Assembly (NCBI GenBank): GCA_947476475.1
Contig: CANJQT010000007.1
Span: forward strand, 1 to 64,000
Direction of reading: 5' to 3'
DNA from: Paracoccaceae bacterium
Lineage (GTDB): Bacteria; Pseudomonadota; Alphaproteobacteria; Rhodobacterales; Rhodobacteraceae
DNA: 64,000 nucleotides
Below are positions 29,079-37,481 of this stretch, piece by piece. How positions within the stretch are numbered: the first letter of the stretch is position 1; each line of letters starts with the position of its first letter. The notes beneath the pieces are model-generated. The model was not told where the DNA came from and did no database searches. It saw only the letters and a program-made list of their open reading frames with translations. The position numbers were made by a program, and so were the translations under genes.

Positions 29079-29744
29079 ATGACCCGCCTTTACCACGTTC
29101 CCCTGTCACCCTTTTGCCGCAAGGTCCGCCTGACGCTGGCGGAAAAGAAGATCGAGGTGGAGCTGGTCGAGGAACGGTATTGGGAACAGGGCGCAGAATT
29201 CCTGCGCCGCAATCCGGCGGGCAAGGTGCCGGTGCTGAGGATCGAGAACCGCACCCTGTCGGAAAGCCAGGCGATTTGCGAATACCTGGAAGACACGATC
29301 CCCGAACCGCGCCTGATGCCGCGCGACGCAGATGGCCGCTATGAGGTGCGCAGGCTTTGCGCCTGGTTTGATGACAAGTTCCATGGCGAAGTGACCTCGA
29401 AGCTGCTTTATGAACGGGTCAACAAGAAGATGATGGGGCAGGGCTATCCGGATTCGAAGAATGTGAAATCTGGTGCCAGCCGGATCAAATATCACCTCGA
29501 TTACCTCAGCTGGCTTCTGGACCAACGCCGCTGGCTGGCGGGCGATCAGATGACGCTGGCCGATCTGACCGCCGCCGCGCATCTGTCCTCGCTCGACTAT
29601 ATTTCGGATGTAGACTGGAACCGTTCGCAGACGCTGAAGGACTGGTATTCGAAGATCAAATCCCGCCCGTCCTTCCGGTCGATCCTTGCCGATCAGATTT
29701 CGGGCTTCCCGCCACCTCCGCATTACGCCGATCTTGATTTCTGA
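29079..29744 (+). CDS. Glutathione S-transferase family protein
   Basis: The 221-residue protein has an N-terminal thioredoxin-like domain: LYHVPLSPFCRKVRLTLAEK (residues 4-23) with a cysteine in SPFC at the position of the catalytic Ser/Cys of omega/beta-type GSTs, NPAGKVPVL with the cis-proline, and ESQAICEYLED that binds the glutathione gamma-glutamyl group. The helical C-terminal domain includes GDQMTLADLTAAAHLSSLDY. The substrate is unknown. A three-hairpin element lies downstream. Confidence 0.9.
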   Translation: MTRLYHVPLSPFCRKVRLTLAEKKIEVELVEERYWEQGAEFLRRNPAGKVPVLRIENRTLSESQAICEYLEDTIPEPRLMPRDADGRYEVRRLCAWFDDKFHGEVTSKLLYERVNKKMMGQGYPDSKNVKSGASRIKYHLDYLSWLLDQRRWLAGDQMTLADLTAAAHLSSLDYISDVDWNRSQTLKDWYSKIKSRPSFRSILADQISGFPPPPHYADLDF

Positions 29745-29773
29745 GGTGGGGGCGGTGGTTTGGCCCGAAGACG

Positions 29774-29885
29774 GGGGGCGCTGCCCCCGGACCCCCGGGA
29801 TATTTTCGGACAGAAAATGCAGATGACCCATTTTCTGTCCGAAAATATCCTCGGGAGAGCGCGAGAGGGCAGACAGCCCTCTCGC
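29774..29885. repeat. Three-hairpin intergenic element, probable bidirectional terminator
   Basis: Three perfect hairpins follow one another. GGGGGC-GCT-GCCCCC lies at 29774-29788. A 22-base-pair stem pairs 29798-29819 with 29829-29850 around a 9-base loop; its core reads GATATTTTCGGACAG, and CCCG/CGGG extends the base. GCGAGAGGGC-AGACA-GCCCTCTCGC lies at 29861-29885. Similar G/C-block plus GGATATTTT hairpins recur between genes in many Rhodobacteraceae genomes (from memory). It lies between the GST gene and the radC-like gene and probably ends the former's transcript. Confidence 0.75.
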
Positions 29886-29963
29886 CTGAATGCGGCGGGC
29901 GGGCTCTGTTCGACGAGGGCGCGCGTTAACCTTTCCTAAACCATGAGGCCGCAGGATCGGTGC

Positions 29964-30728
29964 ATGAGCCAACCCCCGCATGCCTTTCGGGAAGCCCCGC
30001 TTCCCCTGTTCGACCCCGACGAAGCGCCGGTGGCTGTGCTGCCGGACGGGCGGCTACCTTCCTACATCCGTGATCACCGCCAGCGGTTGCGCGAACGGTT
30101 CATGGCGGGTGGGGCGGCGGCCTTGCCGGACTACGAACTTTTGGAGCTGGTCCTGTTTCGCGCCATTCCGCGGCAGGATGTCAAACCGCTGGCGCGGCGG
30201 CTTCTGGATCTGTTCGGCGATTTCAGCGCGGTGATTTCGGCCCCGGTGGCGCAGCTGGAACAGGTGGCGGGTGTCGGCCCCGCCGTTGTGCAGGAACTGA
30301 AGATCGTCGAGGCTGCCGCCCACCGATTGGCGCGGTCAAAGGTGATGCACCGGCCGGTTCTGTCGTCCTGGGATCAGTTGCTGGACTATTGCCGGGCGGC
30401 GATGGGGCACCGGGCGACCGAACAGTTCCGCATCCTTTTTCTGGACCGCAAGAACCTGCTGATCGCCGATGAGGAACAGGCCAAAGGCACGGTCGATCAT
30501 GTGCCGGTCTATCCGCGCGAGGTGGTCAAGCGGGCGCTGGAGTTGAACGCAAGCGCGCTGATCCTGGTGCACAATCACCCGTCCGGCGATCCGACCCCGT
30601 CAGAGGCGGATATTCTGGTGACCAACCAGATCCTTGACGCGGCCAACACGATGGGAATTGTCCTGCATGACCATCTGGTGATTGGCCGCGCCGCAGTGCT
30701 GAGCTTTCGCAGTCAGGGCCTTATCTGA
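29964..30728 (+). CDS. radC: RadC family protein (JAB/MPN domain)
   Basis: The 254-residue protein has a helix-hairpin-helix-like N-terminal part (QLEQVAGVGPAVVQELKIVE near residue 99-118) and a C-terminal JAB1/MPN metalloprotease-like domain. The motifs are FRILFLDRKNLLIADEEQ and HNHPSGDPTPSEADI, the HxHPSGxxxPSxxD metal motif. RadC proteins were long annotated as DNA repair factors, but the function is unproven and a metal-dependent nuclease or peptidase is possible. The frame opens at 29943; I prefer 29964, preceded by AGGA. Confidence 0.92.
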   Translation: MSQPPHAFREAPLPLFDPDEAPVAVLPDGRLPSYIRDHRQRLRERFMAGGAAALPDYELLELVLFRAIPRQDVKPLARRLLDLFGDFSAVISAPVAQLEQVAGVGPAVVQELKIVEAAAHRLARSKVMHRPVLSSWDQLLDYCRAAMGHRATEQFRILFLDRKNLLIADEEQAKGTVDHVPVYPREVVKRALELNASALILVHNHPSGDPTPSEADILVTNQILDAANTMGIVLHDHLVIGRAAVLSFRSQGLI

Positions 30729-30730
30729 CC

Positions 30731-31450
30731 TTAAGGTGCGGGCGCGGGAAGGCTGTCGATAGCGATGTCGATCTGCTTTCCGGGCGCGGTGCAGGCGGGC
30801 ATGGCCAGGGTCAGGGCACCTGCTGCGAGCGTCCCGTCTGGCTGGAGGCGGAAGGTCATGGCCAGAAGATCGTGCCCGCAATTGGCAGCGTCCACCGCGG
30901 CAAGAAGCCGTGCCGGACTGGTTCCGGTGGCGACGGGCAGGGTCAGGAGTTCGGCCTGCGGGCCTGCGGTTGGATCCCCCAGAAGGGTCAGGAAACCGCC
31001 CGTCGCAAGATTGGGCTGACCGGGATCGGTGGAACTGATCGGCGGGCTGGTGCCGGGGCGCGCGGCGCGCAAGTGCAGGCCCGGCAGGCCAACTGGAACC
31101 AGCGCCAGACGCGCGACGTCGGCGAGATCGGCGACCGGGGCGCTGGCGGTCAGGCGGGTGCCATCTGTCAGCGTCATATCAACCTGGGCGGGGGTGGACA
31201 GCGCGGGCAGGGCCAGTGTCAGCTGGCCCTGATCATCGGTCAGCGCAGAAAAGCGCAGGCCGGAATGGACGATGGTGACACTGTCGAGCGGATGGCAGGG
31301 GGCGGTCAGGGTGACGGTGACCATCGCCGGGACCTGCGGCATCAGACGCAGTGCCGGATCGGCGCAGCTTTGCGCGGCACTGGCCGTCTGCGTCAGCGTG
31401 GTAAAGGCCGTCACGGCCAGAATCAGATGAAAGATGCGAGTCCGGATCAT
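30731..31450 (-). CDS. Secreted protein of unknown function
   Basis: The 239-residue protein begins with a signal peptide (MIRTRIFHLILAVTAFTTLT, cleavage near ASA) and is therefore periplasmic or secreted. The mature protein is alanine-, threonine- and proline-rich with short beta-strand repeats (VTVTLTAPCHPLDSVTIVHSG, DDQGQLTLALPALSTPAQVD) and four cysteines that may pair. The strand pattern suggests an immunoglobulin-like or beta-sandwich fold, but I do not recognise a family. GAGGG stands 5 bases before the ATG at 31450; a second ATG lies immediately upstream. It is convergent with the radC-like gene, 2 bases apart, and lies downstream of secA on the same strand. Confidence 0.75.
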   Translation of the reverse strand: MIRTRIFHLILAVTAFTTLTQTASAAQSCADPALRLMPQVPAMVTVTLTAPCHPLDSVTIVHSGLRFSALTDDQGQLTLALPALSTPAQVDMTLTDGTRLTASAPVADLADVARLALVPVGLPGLHLRAARPGTSPPISSTDPGQPNLATGGFLTLLGDPTAGPQAELLTLPVATGTSPARLLAAVDAANCGHDLLAMTFRLQPDGTLAAGALTLAMPACTAPGKQIDIAIDSLPAPAP

Positions 31451-31560
31451 CATGTCCCTCGGCGTTGCTCTGGCTGGTTTAGCGCAGGATCGTGCCGGGG
31501 TCATGGGCGAAAAACCGGGGCGTGATCGGGTCGCGCCCCGGCGGGTCATTCGTGAACCGT

Positions 31561-34296
31561 TCAGGCCAGTTTGCCATGGCAGTGTTTGAACTTTTCGCCT
31601 GATCCGCAGGGGCAGGCATCGTTGCGTGACGGATTGCCCCAGCTGGCGGCATCGTTCGCATCAAAGCCCGGCAGCGCATCTGCAGCGGCGGCGGTGGCCA
31701 GTTGCGGCGCGGGTGCCGGTTTGGGGGCAGGTGCCGGCGCCGGCGCCGCGGCGCCCTGTTGGGCTGCCGCCTGCTGGGCAAGGAACTGCTGCATCATCGC
31801 CTGCTGTTCTTCTTCGCTGATCGGACGAATCTGCGACAGCTTACGTGTTACTTCCACCCTGAGCCCGTCGAGCAGGTTTTCAAACAACTGGAAGGCTTCG
31901 GTCTTGTATTCCGACAGGGGATCGCGCTGGGCGTAGCCGCGGAAGCCCACGACCGAACGAAGATGTTCCAGCGTGACCAGATGTTCACGCCATTTGCCGT
32001 CAATGGTCTGCAAAAGGAACTGTTTTTCCACCTGGCGCATCGTATCGGCCCCAAAGGCCGCGACCTTTTCAGCGGCCAGCGCATCAGAGGCCTGATAGAT
32101 CCGTTCACGGATCGTGTCCTGATCGACGCCCTCTTCCGCAGCCCAGTCCTTGATCGGCAGATCAAGGTTCATCTGCTGGGTTACTGCCTCGTGCAGTCCG
32201 TTCGCATCCCATTGCTCGGGATAGGATTTCGGCGGCATAAAACTGTCAACCAGATCATCGGCCACCTGATGGCGCATGTCTTCGACGATGTCTTCGATAT
32301 CCAGCGAGGACATGATTTCCATCCGCTGGCCGAAGATCGCCTTGCGCTGATCGTTCATCACATCGTCGAACTTCAGCAATTGCTTGCGGATGTCGAAGTT
32401 GCGGCCTTCGACCTTGGCCTGGGCGCGTTCCAGCGACTTGTTCACCCAAGGATGGATGATCGCTTCGCCTTCTTTCATGCCCAGCGACGACAGCACCTTG
32501 TCCAGCCGGTCTGACCCGAAGATGCGCATCAGGTCATCTTCCAGCGACAGATAGAAGGAAGACCGCCCCGGGTCGCCCTGGCGGCCCGAGCGGCCGCGCA
32601 ACTGGTTGTCGATCCGGCGGCTTTCGTGGCGTTCAGAGGCAAGGACGTAAAGCCCGCCCGCCTCGATCACCTTTTGCTTTTCCTCGGCATGTTCGGCCTC
32701 GATCCGGGCGCGGATTTCGTCGGGATGGGCGTCGGGCTTGGCCGCCAGTTCCTCCATCACCTTCATCTCGACGTTGCCGCCAAGCTGAATGTCAGTGCCA
32801 CGACCGGCCATGTTGGTGGCAATGGTCACGGCCCCAAGGCGGCCGGCGTCAGCGACGATCTTGGCCTCTTGCTCGTGTTGGCGGGCGTTCAGGACGTTGT
32901 GGGGGATGCCTTCCTTTTTCAGCATCTCGGACAGCATTTCCGACTTTTCGATAGAGGTGGTGCCCACCAGGATCGGCTGGCCCTTTTCGTGGGCCTTTTT
33001 CACCCGCTTGATGACAGCTTCGTATTTTTCGCGGGCGGTGCGGTAGACCTGATCATGGTCATCCTTGCGCGCGACTGAGCGGTTCGTGGGCACTTCGACC
33101 ACGCCAAGCTTGTAGATTTCCATGAATTCTTCGGCTTCGGTGGTGGCGGTGCCGGTCATGCCGCCAAGCTTTTCGTAAAGCCGGAAATAGTTCTGGAACG
33201 TGACCGAGGCGAGGGTGACGTTTTCGGGCTGAACCTTGACGCCTTCCTTGGCTTCGATCGCCTGATGCAGGCCGTCCGACAGGCGGCGGCCCTTCATCAT
33301 GCGGCCGGTGAATTCGTCGATCAGGATCACCTCGTCGTCGCGCACGATATATTGCTGGTCGCGCTGGAACAGCTTGTGGGCGCGCAGGGCCTGGGTGACG
33401 TGATGGACGATGGTGGTTGATTCCGGGTCATAAAGCGTCTGGTCGGGCGGCAGGACGCCAACTTCTTGCAGGCGCTTTTCCAGAAACTCGTTGCCCTCTT
33501 CGGTGAAGGTGGCATTGCGGGTCTTTTCGTCAACCTTGTAATGTTCGGGCGACAGTTCGGGGATATATTTGTCGAGCGTCTTGTAAAGGTCCGACCGGTC
33601 CTGCGAGGGGCCAGAGATGATCAGAGGCGTGCGCGCCTCGTCGACCAGAATGCTGTCAACCTCGTCGACGATCGCAAAATAGTGGCCGCGCTGGGACATT
33701 TCCTCAAGCGAGGCTTTCATATTGTCGCGCAGATAGTCGAAGCCCAGTTCGTTGTTGGTCGCATAGGTGATGTCGGCCTTGTAGGCCGCGCGCTTTTCGG
33801 TGTCAGACTGGAAGGGGTAGACGACGCCAACCGTCATTCCCAGCTGGCGGTAAACCTTGCCCATCCATTCGGCGTCGCGCTTGGCCAGATAGTCGTTCAC
33901 GGTGACGACATGCACGCCCTTGCCGGTCAGCGCATTCAGGTAAGCCGGGAAGGTGGCGACAAGGGTCTTGCCCTCGCCGGTGCGCATTTCGGAAATATTG
34001 CCCTGATGCAGGAAAATGCCTCCCATCAACTGCACGTCAAAGGCGCGCAGGCCAAGGGCGCGGCGGGCGGCTTCGCGGCAGTTGGCGAAGGCTTCGGGCA
34101 GCACCTTGTCCAGGCTTTCGCCCGCAGCCACCCTCGCCTTCAGTTCGGCGGTCTTTTCGATCAGTCCCTCGTCGCTGAGGGCTTTGAACTGATCTTCCAG
34201 CGCATTGATCTTGTCGACCAGCGGGCGCGCGGATTTGATGACACGATCATTGTGCGTGCCAAAGACCTTCCGTGCGATTGTTCCTAGACCCAGCAT
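31561..34296 (-). CDS. secA: Preprotein translocase subunit SecA
   Basis: SecA is the ATPase motor that pushes unfolded preproteins through SecYEG. The 911-residue protein has Walker [18 protein letters not shown] near residue 104, the DEAD-box-like [33 protein letters not shown] in the second nucleotide-binding fold, [18 protein letters not shown], and the C-terminal zinc motif [16 protein letters not shown] that binds SecB and phospholipid. An alanine/proline-rich linker (about residues 855-880) precedes the zinc tail. I take the ATG at 34296, which has GGAG 6 bases upstream. The divergent neighbour encodes a periplasmic foldase. Confidence 0.97.
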   Translation of the reverse strand: MLGLGTIARKVFGTHNDRVIKSARPLVDKINALEDQFKALSDEGLIEKTAELKARVAAGESLDKVLPEAFANCREAARRALGLRAFDVQLMGGIFLHQGNISEMRTGEGKTLVATFPAYLNALTGKGVHVVTVNDYLAKRDAEWMGKVYRQLGMTVGVVYPFQSDTEKRAAYKADITYATNNELGFDYLRDNMKASLEEMSQRGHYFAIVDEVDSILVDEARTPLIISGPSQDRSDLYKTLDKYIPELSPEHYKVDEKTRNATFTEEGNEFLEKRLQEVGVLPPDQTLYDPESTTIVHHVTQALRAHKLFQRDQQYIVRDDEVILIDEFTGRMMKGRRLSDGLHQAIEAKEGVKVQPENVTLASVTFQNYFRLYEKLGGMTGTATTEAEEFMEIYKLGVVEVPTNRSVARKDDHDQVYRTAREKYEAVIKRVKKAHEKGQPILVGTTSIEKSEMLSEMLKKEGIPHNVLNARQHEQEAKIVADAGRLGAVTIATNMAGRGTDIQLGGNVEMKVMEELAAKPDAHPDEIRARIEAEHAEEKQKVIEAGGLYVLASERHESRRIDNQLRGRSGRQGDPGRSSFYLSLEDDLMRIFGSDRLDKVLSSLGMKEGEAIIHPWVNKSLERAQAKVEGRNFDIRKQLLKFDDVMNDQRKAIFGQRMEIMSSLDIEDIVEDMRHQVADDLVDSFMPPKSYPEQWDANGLHEAVTQQMNLDLPIKDWAAEEGVDQDTIRERIYQASDALAAEKVAAFGADTMRQVEKQFLLQTIDGKWREHLVTLEHLRSVVGFRGYAQRDPLSEYKTEAFQLFENLLDGLRVEVTRKLSQIRPISEEEQQAMMQQFLAQQAAAQQGAAAPAPAPAPKPAPAPQLATAAAADALPGFDANDAASWGNPSRNDACPCGSGEKFKHCHGKLA

Positions 34297-34479
34297 TTTT
34301 TCTCCGCTCGGGTTGCGATGATCTGTTGCCGTCAACTCGGCCTTGCCGCCGACTTCGGCGCGCCCTAGATAGGCTGCAAAAGCGGGCAGAGGGGCCGATA
34401 AAGGCTTCTGGCGATGTAAGCGGCTGCCCGGGGATAGTCAACGCTGCAGGGATTTGCAGCCCGCTCAGGAGCATTTGCA

Positions 34480-35334
34480 ATGATGAAATCGGCCCATTTC
34501 CTTTCGGCCGCACTGGTCGCCCTCAGCCTTTCGGCCCCGGCGCGTGCCGAAGATCCTTCGGCGACCACGGTTGTGGCGGTGGTGAATGGGATCGAAATCA
34601 CCCTTGGCCACATGATCGCAGCGCGTGAAGCACTTCCAGAACAGTACAAGGCCCTTCCTGATGACGTGCTGTTCAATGGTGTTCTCGAACAATTGATCCA
34701 GCAAACGGCACTGGCGGCGGCGGGCGACGCAGAAAAGACCAACGGCGACGTGCTGACGCTGGAAAACCAGAAGCGCAGCTATCTGTCGGCGGTGGTGCTG
34801 GACAAGGTCGCGGCCGCAGCGGTGAGCGACGAGGCGCTGAAAAAGCTTTACGACGAAAAATACGCCAAGGCGGAGCCGTCCAAGGAATATCACGCCGCCC
34901 ATATCCTGGTGGCGACCGAGGATGAGGCCAAGGCCATCAAGGCCGATCTGGACAAGGGCGGCGATTTTGCCGCCATCGCCACCGAAAAATCGACTGACAG
35001 GGGATCTGCGGCCAATGGCGGCGATCTGGGCTGGTTCGGGCTGGGCATGATGGTCAAGCCGTTCGAGGATGCAGTTGTGGCAGCAGAGGCCGGCAAGATC
35101 GTCGGTCCGGTTCAGACCGATTTCGGCTGGCACCTGATCCGTCTGGATGAAGTGCGCACCGCCGCCGCCCCGAAGTTTGAGGATGTGCAGGAAGAGCTGA
35201 CCGGCGACTTGCGCCAGAAGGCGGTCGAGGCCAAGGTCAAGGAATTGACCGATGCCGCCAAGGTCGAGAAAAAGTCCGAGGGGATTGACCCGGCGCTTCT
35301 TAAGAATGTCATCCTGATCCAGGATAATAACTGA
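34480..35334 (+). CDS. Peptidylprolyl isomerase, parvulin type (PrsA/SurA-like)
   Basis: The 284-residue protein has a signal peptide (MMKSAHFLSAALVALSLSAP, cleavage after ARA) and acts in the periplasm. Residues about 25-130 form a SurA-N-like helical chaperone part. A PpiC rotamase domain covers about residues 135-230 (YHAAHILVATEDEAK, GGDFAAIATEKSTD, NGGDLGWFGLGMMVKPFE, VQTDFGWHLIRLDEV). It should help fold secreted proteins. It is transcribed divergently from secA across 183 bases, and argJ follows 22 bases downstream. Confidence 0.92.
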   Translation: MMKSAHFLSAALVALSLSAPARAEDPSATTVVAVVNGIEITLGHMIAAREALPEQYKALPDDVLFNGVLEQLIQQTALAAAGDAEKTNGDVLTLENQKRSYLSAVVLDKVAAAAVSDEALKKLYDEKYAKAEPSKEYHAAHILVATEDEAKAIKADLDKGGDFAAIATEKSTDRGSAANGGDLGWFGLGMMVKPFEDAVVAAEAGKIVGPVQTDFGWHLIRLDEVRTAAAPKFEDVQEELTGDLRQKAVEAKVKELTDAAKVEKKSEGIDPALLKNVILIQDNN

Positions 35335-35356
35335 AACTGAAACCGGGGGGACGGGT

Positions 35357-36703
35357 ATGGCGAAGGGTGGCAAGGACTGGAAAGCCAGAGCGGAAAAGCT
35401 GAAGCAGAAGGTTGAGAAGCTGAAGGCGCTACTCGCCGCCGCCCCGGCCCCGACCCCGGTCAAAACCAAGGCGCAAAAGCCCGTCTCGCCGCTTGCGCCT
35501 GCCCGGTTCCCGGTGCTTCCGGCCATTGCCGGGGCTGAATTTTCCGCCGTCGGGACGGGGATCAAGTATCAGAACCGCAAGGATGTGATGCTGGTGCGCC
35601 TTGCCCCCGGCACGGCGATGGCCGGGGCGTTTACCCGGTCATCGACCCGTTCGGGCTGCGTGCGCGATTGCCAGGCCAAGCTTGCGCTGAAGGCCGGTGC
35701 CGAGGGCGCTGCGATCATCGTCAATTCCGGAAACTCCAACGCCTTCACCGGGCGGGTCGGGGAAGAGGCGGTGGCGGCAGTGACAGGCGCAGTTGCGGCG
35801 GCGCTGGGCATGCCTTCGACGCGTGTCTTTTCGTCCTCGACCGGGGTGATCGGCGAGCCGCTGCCCTATGAAAAGATCACTGCCAAGGTTCCCGATCTGG
35901 TGGCGGGCCTTGATGGCGACGCCATCGAAATGGCCGCCCATGCAATCATGACCACCGACACCTTTCCCAAGGGCGCTGCGGCCACCCTGCAGGGCGAGGG
36001 CGGGCCGATCCACATTGCCGGTATCGCCAAGGGTTCGGGGATGATCGCGCCGGATATGGCGACGATGTTGGTCTACATTTTCACCGACGCGAAGATTTCC
36101 GCGAAGGTGCTGCAAAAGCTGGTGTCGCGCCATGTCGAAGCGACGTTCAATTCGATTACCGTCGACAGCGACACATCGACCTCTGACACGCTTCTGGTTG
36201 CGGCCACCGGGCAAAGCCCGGCCGCCGAAGTGAAGGGCGATGTGGCCAAGGCGTTCGAGACGGCGCTGAAGGGCGTGATGATGAACCTGGCCCATCAGGT
36301 GATCCGCGACGGCGAAGGCGCCACCAAGTTCGTCGAAGTGCGGGTGACCGGGGCGGTTTCGGACGCGGACGCGCATCGCGTGGCCCTGTCGATCGCCAAT
36401 TCGCCGCTGGTCAAGACGGCGATTGCCGGTGAAGACCCGAACTGGGGCCGGATCGTCGCCGCCATCGGCAAATCCGGGGCCGAGGCCGACCGCGACCGCC
36501 TGAGCATCCGCTTCGGTGACATTCTTGTGGCCGAAAAAGGGTGGCGCAACCCCGACTACCGCGAAGAAGACGGCGCCGCCTATATGCGTCAGCCCGAACT
36601 GGTGATCCATGTCGACATGGGGCTGGGGCGCGCGAAGCGGTCTGTCTGGACCTGCGATCTGACCAGCCGCTATATCGAGATCAACGCGGACTACCGTTCG
36701 TGA
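35357..36703 (+). CDS. argJ: Bifunctional glutamate N-acetyltransferase/amino-acid acetyltransferase ArgJ, with N-terminal extension
   Basis: ArgJ transfers acetyl from N-acetylornithine to glutamate and can also use acetyl-CoA, driving cyclic arginine synthesis. The protein self-cleaves before a conserved threonine in KGSGMIAPDMATML, yielding alpha and beta chains. The last residues (YIEINADYRS) match the family end. At 448 residues it is about 40 longer than usual: residues 1-45 are a lysine/alanine-rich helix (KDWKARAEKLKQKVEKLKAL) and a proline-rich linker before the normal SPLAPARFPVLPAIAG start. No alternative start codon lies between, so the extension appears real. The mutT-like gene overlaps its stop. 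Confidence 0.95.
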   Translation: MAKGGKDWKARAEKLKQKVEKLKALLAAAPAPTPVKTKAQKPVSPLAPARFPVLPAIAGAEFSAVGTGIKYQNRKDVMLVRLAPGTAMAGAFTRSSTRSGCVRDCQAKLALKAGAEGAAIIVNSGNSNAFTGRVGEEAVAAVTGAVAAALGMPSTRVFSSSTGVIGEPLPYEKITAKVPDLVAGLDGDAIEMAAHAIMTTDTFPKGAAATLQGEGGPIHIAGIAKGSGMIAPDMATMLVYIFTDAKISAKVLQKLVSRHVEATFNSITVDSDTSTSDTLLVAATGQSPAAEVKGDVAKAFETALKGVMMNLAHQVIRDGEGATKFVEVRVTGAVSDADAHRVALSIANSPLVKTAIAGEDPNWGRIVAAIGKSGAEADRDRLSIRFGDILVAEKGWRNPDYREEDGAAYMRQPELVIHVDMGLGRAKRSVWTCDLTSRYIEINADYRS

Positions 36704-37098
36704 AGGTTCTGCTGGTTGCGGCGGTTGCCCTGATCGACGCGGACGGGCGCGTGCTGCTGGCGCAGCGGCCGGAAGGCAAATCGCTGGCGGGTCTGTGGGA
36801 ATTTCCCGGCGGCAAGGCCGAGCCCGGCGAGACGCCTGAAGCGGCGCTGATCCGCGAGCTGAAGGAAGAGCTGGCAATTGATACCTGGGCCAGCTGTCTG
36901 GCACCGCTGACCTTCGCCAGTCATTCCTACGAGGATTTCCACCTTCTGATGCCGCTTTTTGCCTGCCGCCGCTGGCAGGGAACGCCGCACCCGCAAGAGG
37001 GACAAAAACTTGCCTGGGTGCGGGCGCGCGACCTGAAGGACTATCCGATGCCGCCCGCCGATCTGCCGTTGATACCGATCCTGCGCGACTGGCTTTAG
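36700..37098 (+). CDS. mutT: MutT-type NUDIX hydrolase ((deoxy)nucleoside triphosphate pyrophosphohydrolase)
   Basis: MutT hydrolyses 8-oxo-dGTP and so prevents A:T to C:G transversions. The 132-residue protein starts at a GTG overlapping the argJ stop (GTGA). After VLLVAAVALIDADGRVLLAQ it has the NUDIX box GGKAEPGETPEAALIRELKEEL (residues about 35-56). The segment LLAQRPEGKSLAGLWEFPGGK is typical of MutT rather than of other NUDIX subfamilies. An argJ-mutT pair is common in Rhodobacterales. Confidence 0.92.
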   Translation: MKVLLVAAVALIDADGRVLLAQRPEGKSLAGLWEFPGGKAEPGETPEAALIRELKEELAIDTWASCLAPLTFASHSYEDFHLLMPLFACRRWQGTPHPQEGQKLAWVRARDLKDYPMPPADLPLIPILRDWL

Positions 37099-37286
37099 GC
37101 CCGCTAGGGCGGCCTTAGATCGCCGGTTTATGCCAAAAGCAACCCTATGCAGAGATTAGTGACAGTCTGGCGACATTTATTGTTTCCATAGCTGACTAAT
37201 TGTGCAAATTTTCATTCAGCCCGGTAAGGGCAATTAAACCCGACTGGGTAAGACTTGGTCTGCCCACAAAAAAAGGGAACACGGGG

Positions 37287-37424
37287 ATGTTGCGGACAAT
37301 TACTCTCGGCAGTTGTGTGCAGGTGCAAGGGACGTTCGAACGCGATTCGGCCAATGGCAAGATCATTGTCCGGGTCGGCGATCAGGTCTTTGAAGGGTAT
37401 CCTATCCAGAAAAAAGCCGCCTGA
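37287..37424 (+). CDS. Small conserved protein (45 residues) of unknown function
   Basis: The short gene encodes MLRTITLGSCVQVQGTFERD and continues to QVFEGYPIQKKAA. The strand-rich pattern resembles a tiny beta-barrel or OB/S1-like fragment. I recall close homologues in other Rhodobacteraceae, sometimes labelled as a translation initiation factor, probably only because infB is adjacent. I place the start at the ATG 37287, preceded by AAAGGGAACACGGGG; the frame opens earlier at 37200 with non-conserved sequence. An AT-rich promoter-like stretch of 188 bases lies upstream. It is convergent with infB, and strong hairpins lie between. Confidence 0.7.
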   Translation: MLRTITLGSCVQVQGTFERDSANGKIIVRVGDQVFEGYPIQKKAA

Positions 37425-37435
37425 AAAAAGGCGGC
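37416..37435 (+). terminator. Hairpin overlapping the stop of the 45-residue protein gene
   Basis: GCCGCC (37416-37421) pairs with GGCGGC (37430-37435) across an A-rich 8-base loop that contains the stop codon. No T-run follows, so it may protect the 3' end or act with the stronger terminator just beyond. Confidence 0.4.
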
Positions 37436-37448
37436 CCTGTGCGGCAAT

Positions 37449-37478
37449 AAAAAAAGGGGGCGCTTGCGCCCCCTTTTT
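37449..37478. terminator. Bidirectional intrinsic terminator between the small gene and infB
   Basis: GGGGGCGC (37456-37463) pairs with GCGCCCCC (37466-37473) around a 2-base loop. A run of seven A stands on the left and five T on the right, so both convergent transcripts meet a stem followed by a U-run. infB ends at 37482. Confidence 0.88.
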
Positions 37479-37481
37479 CCA

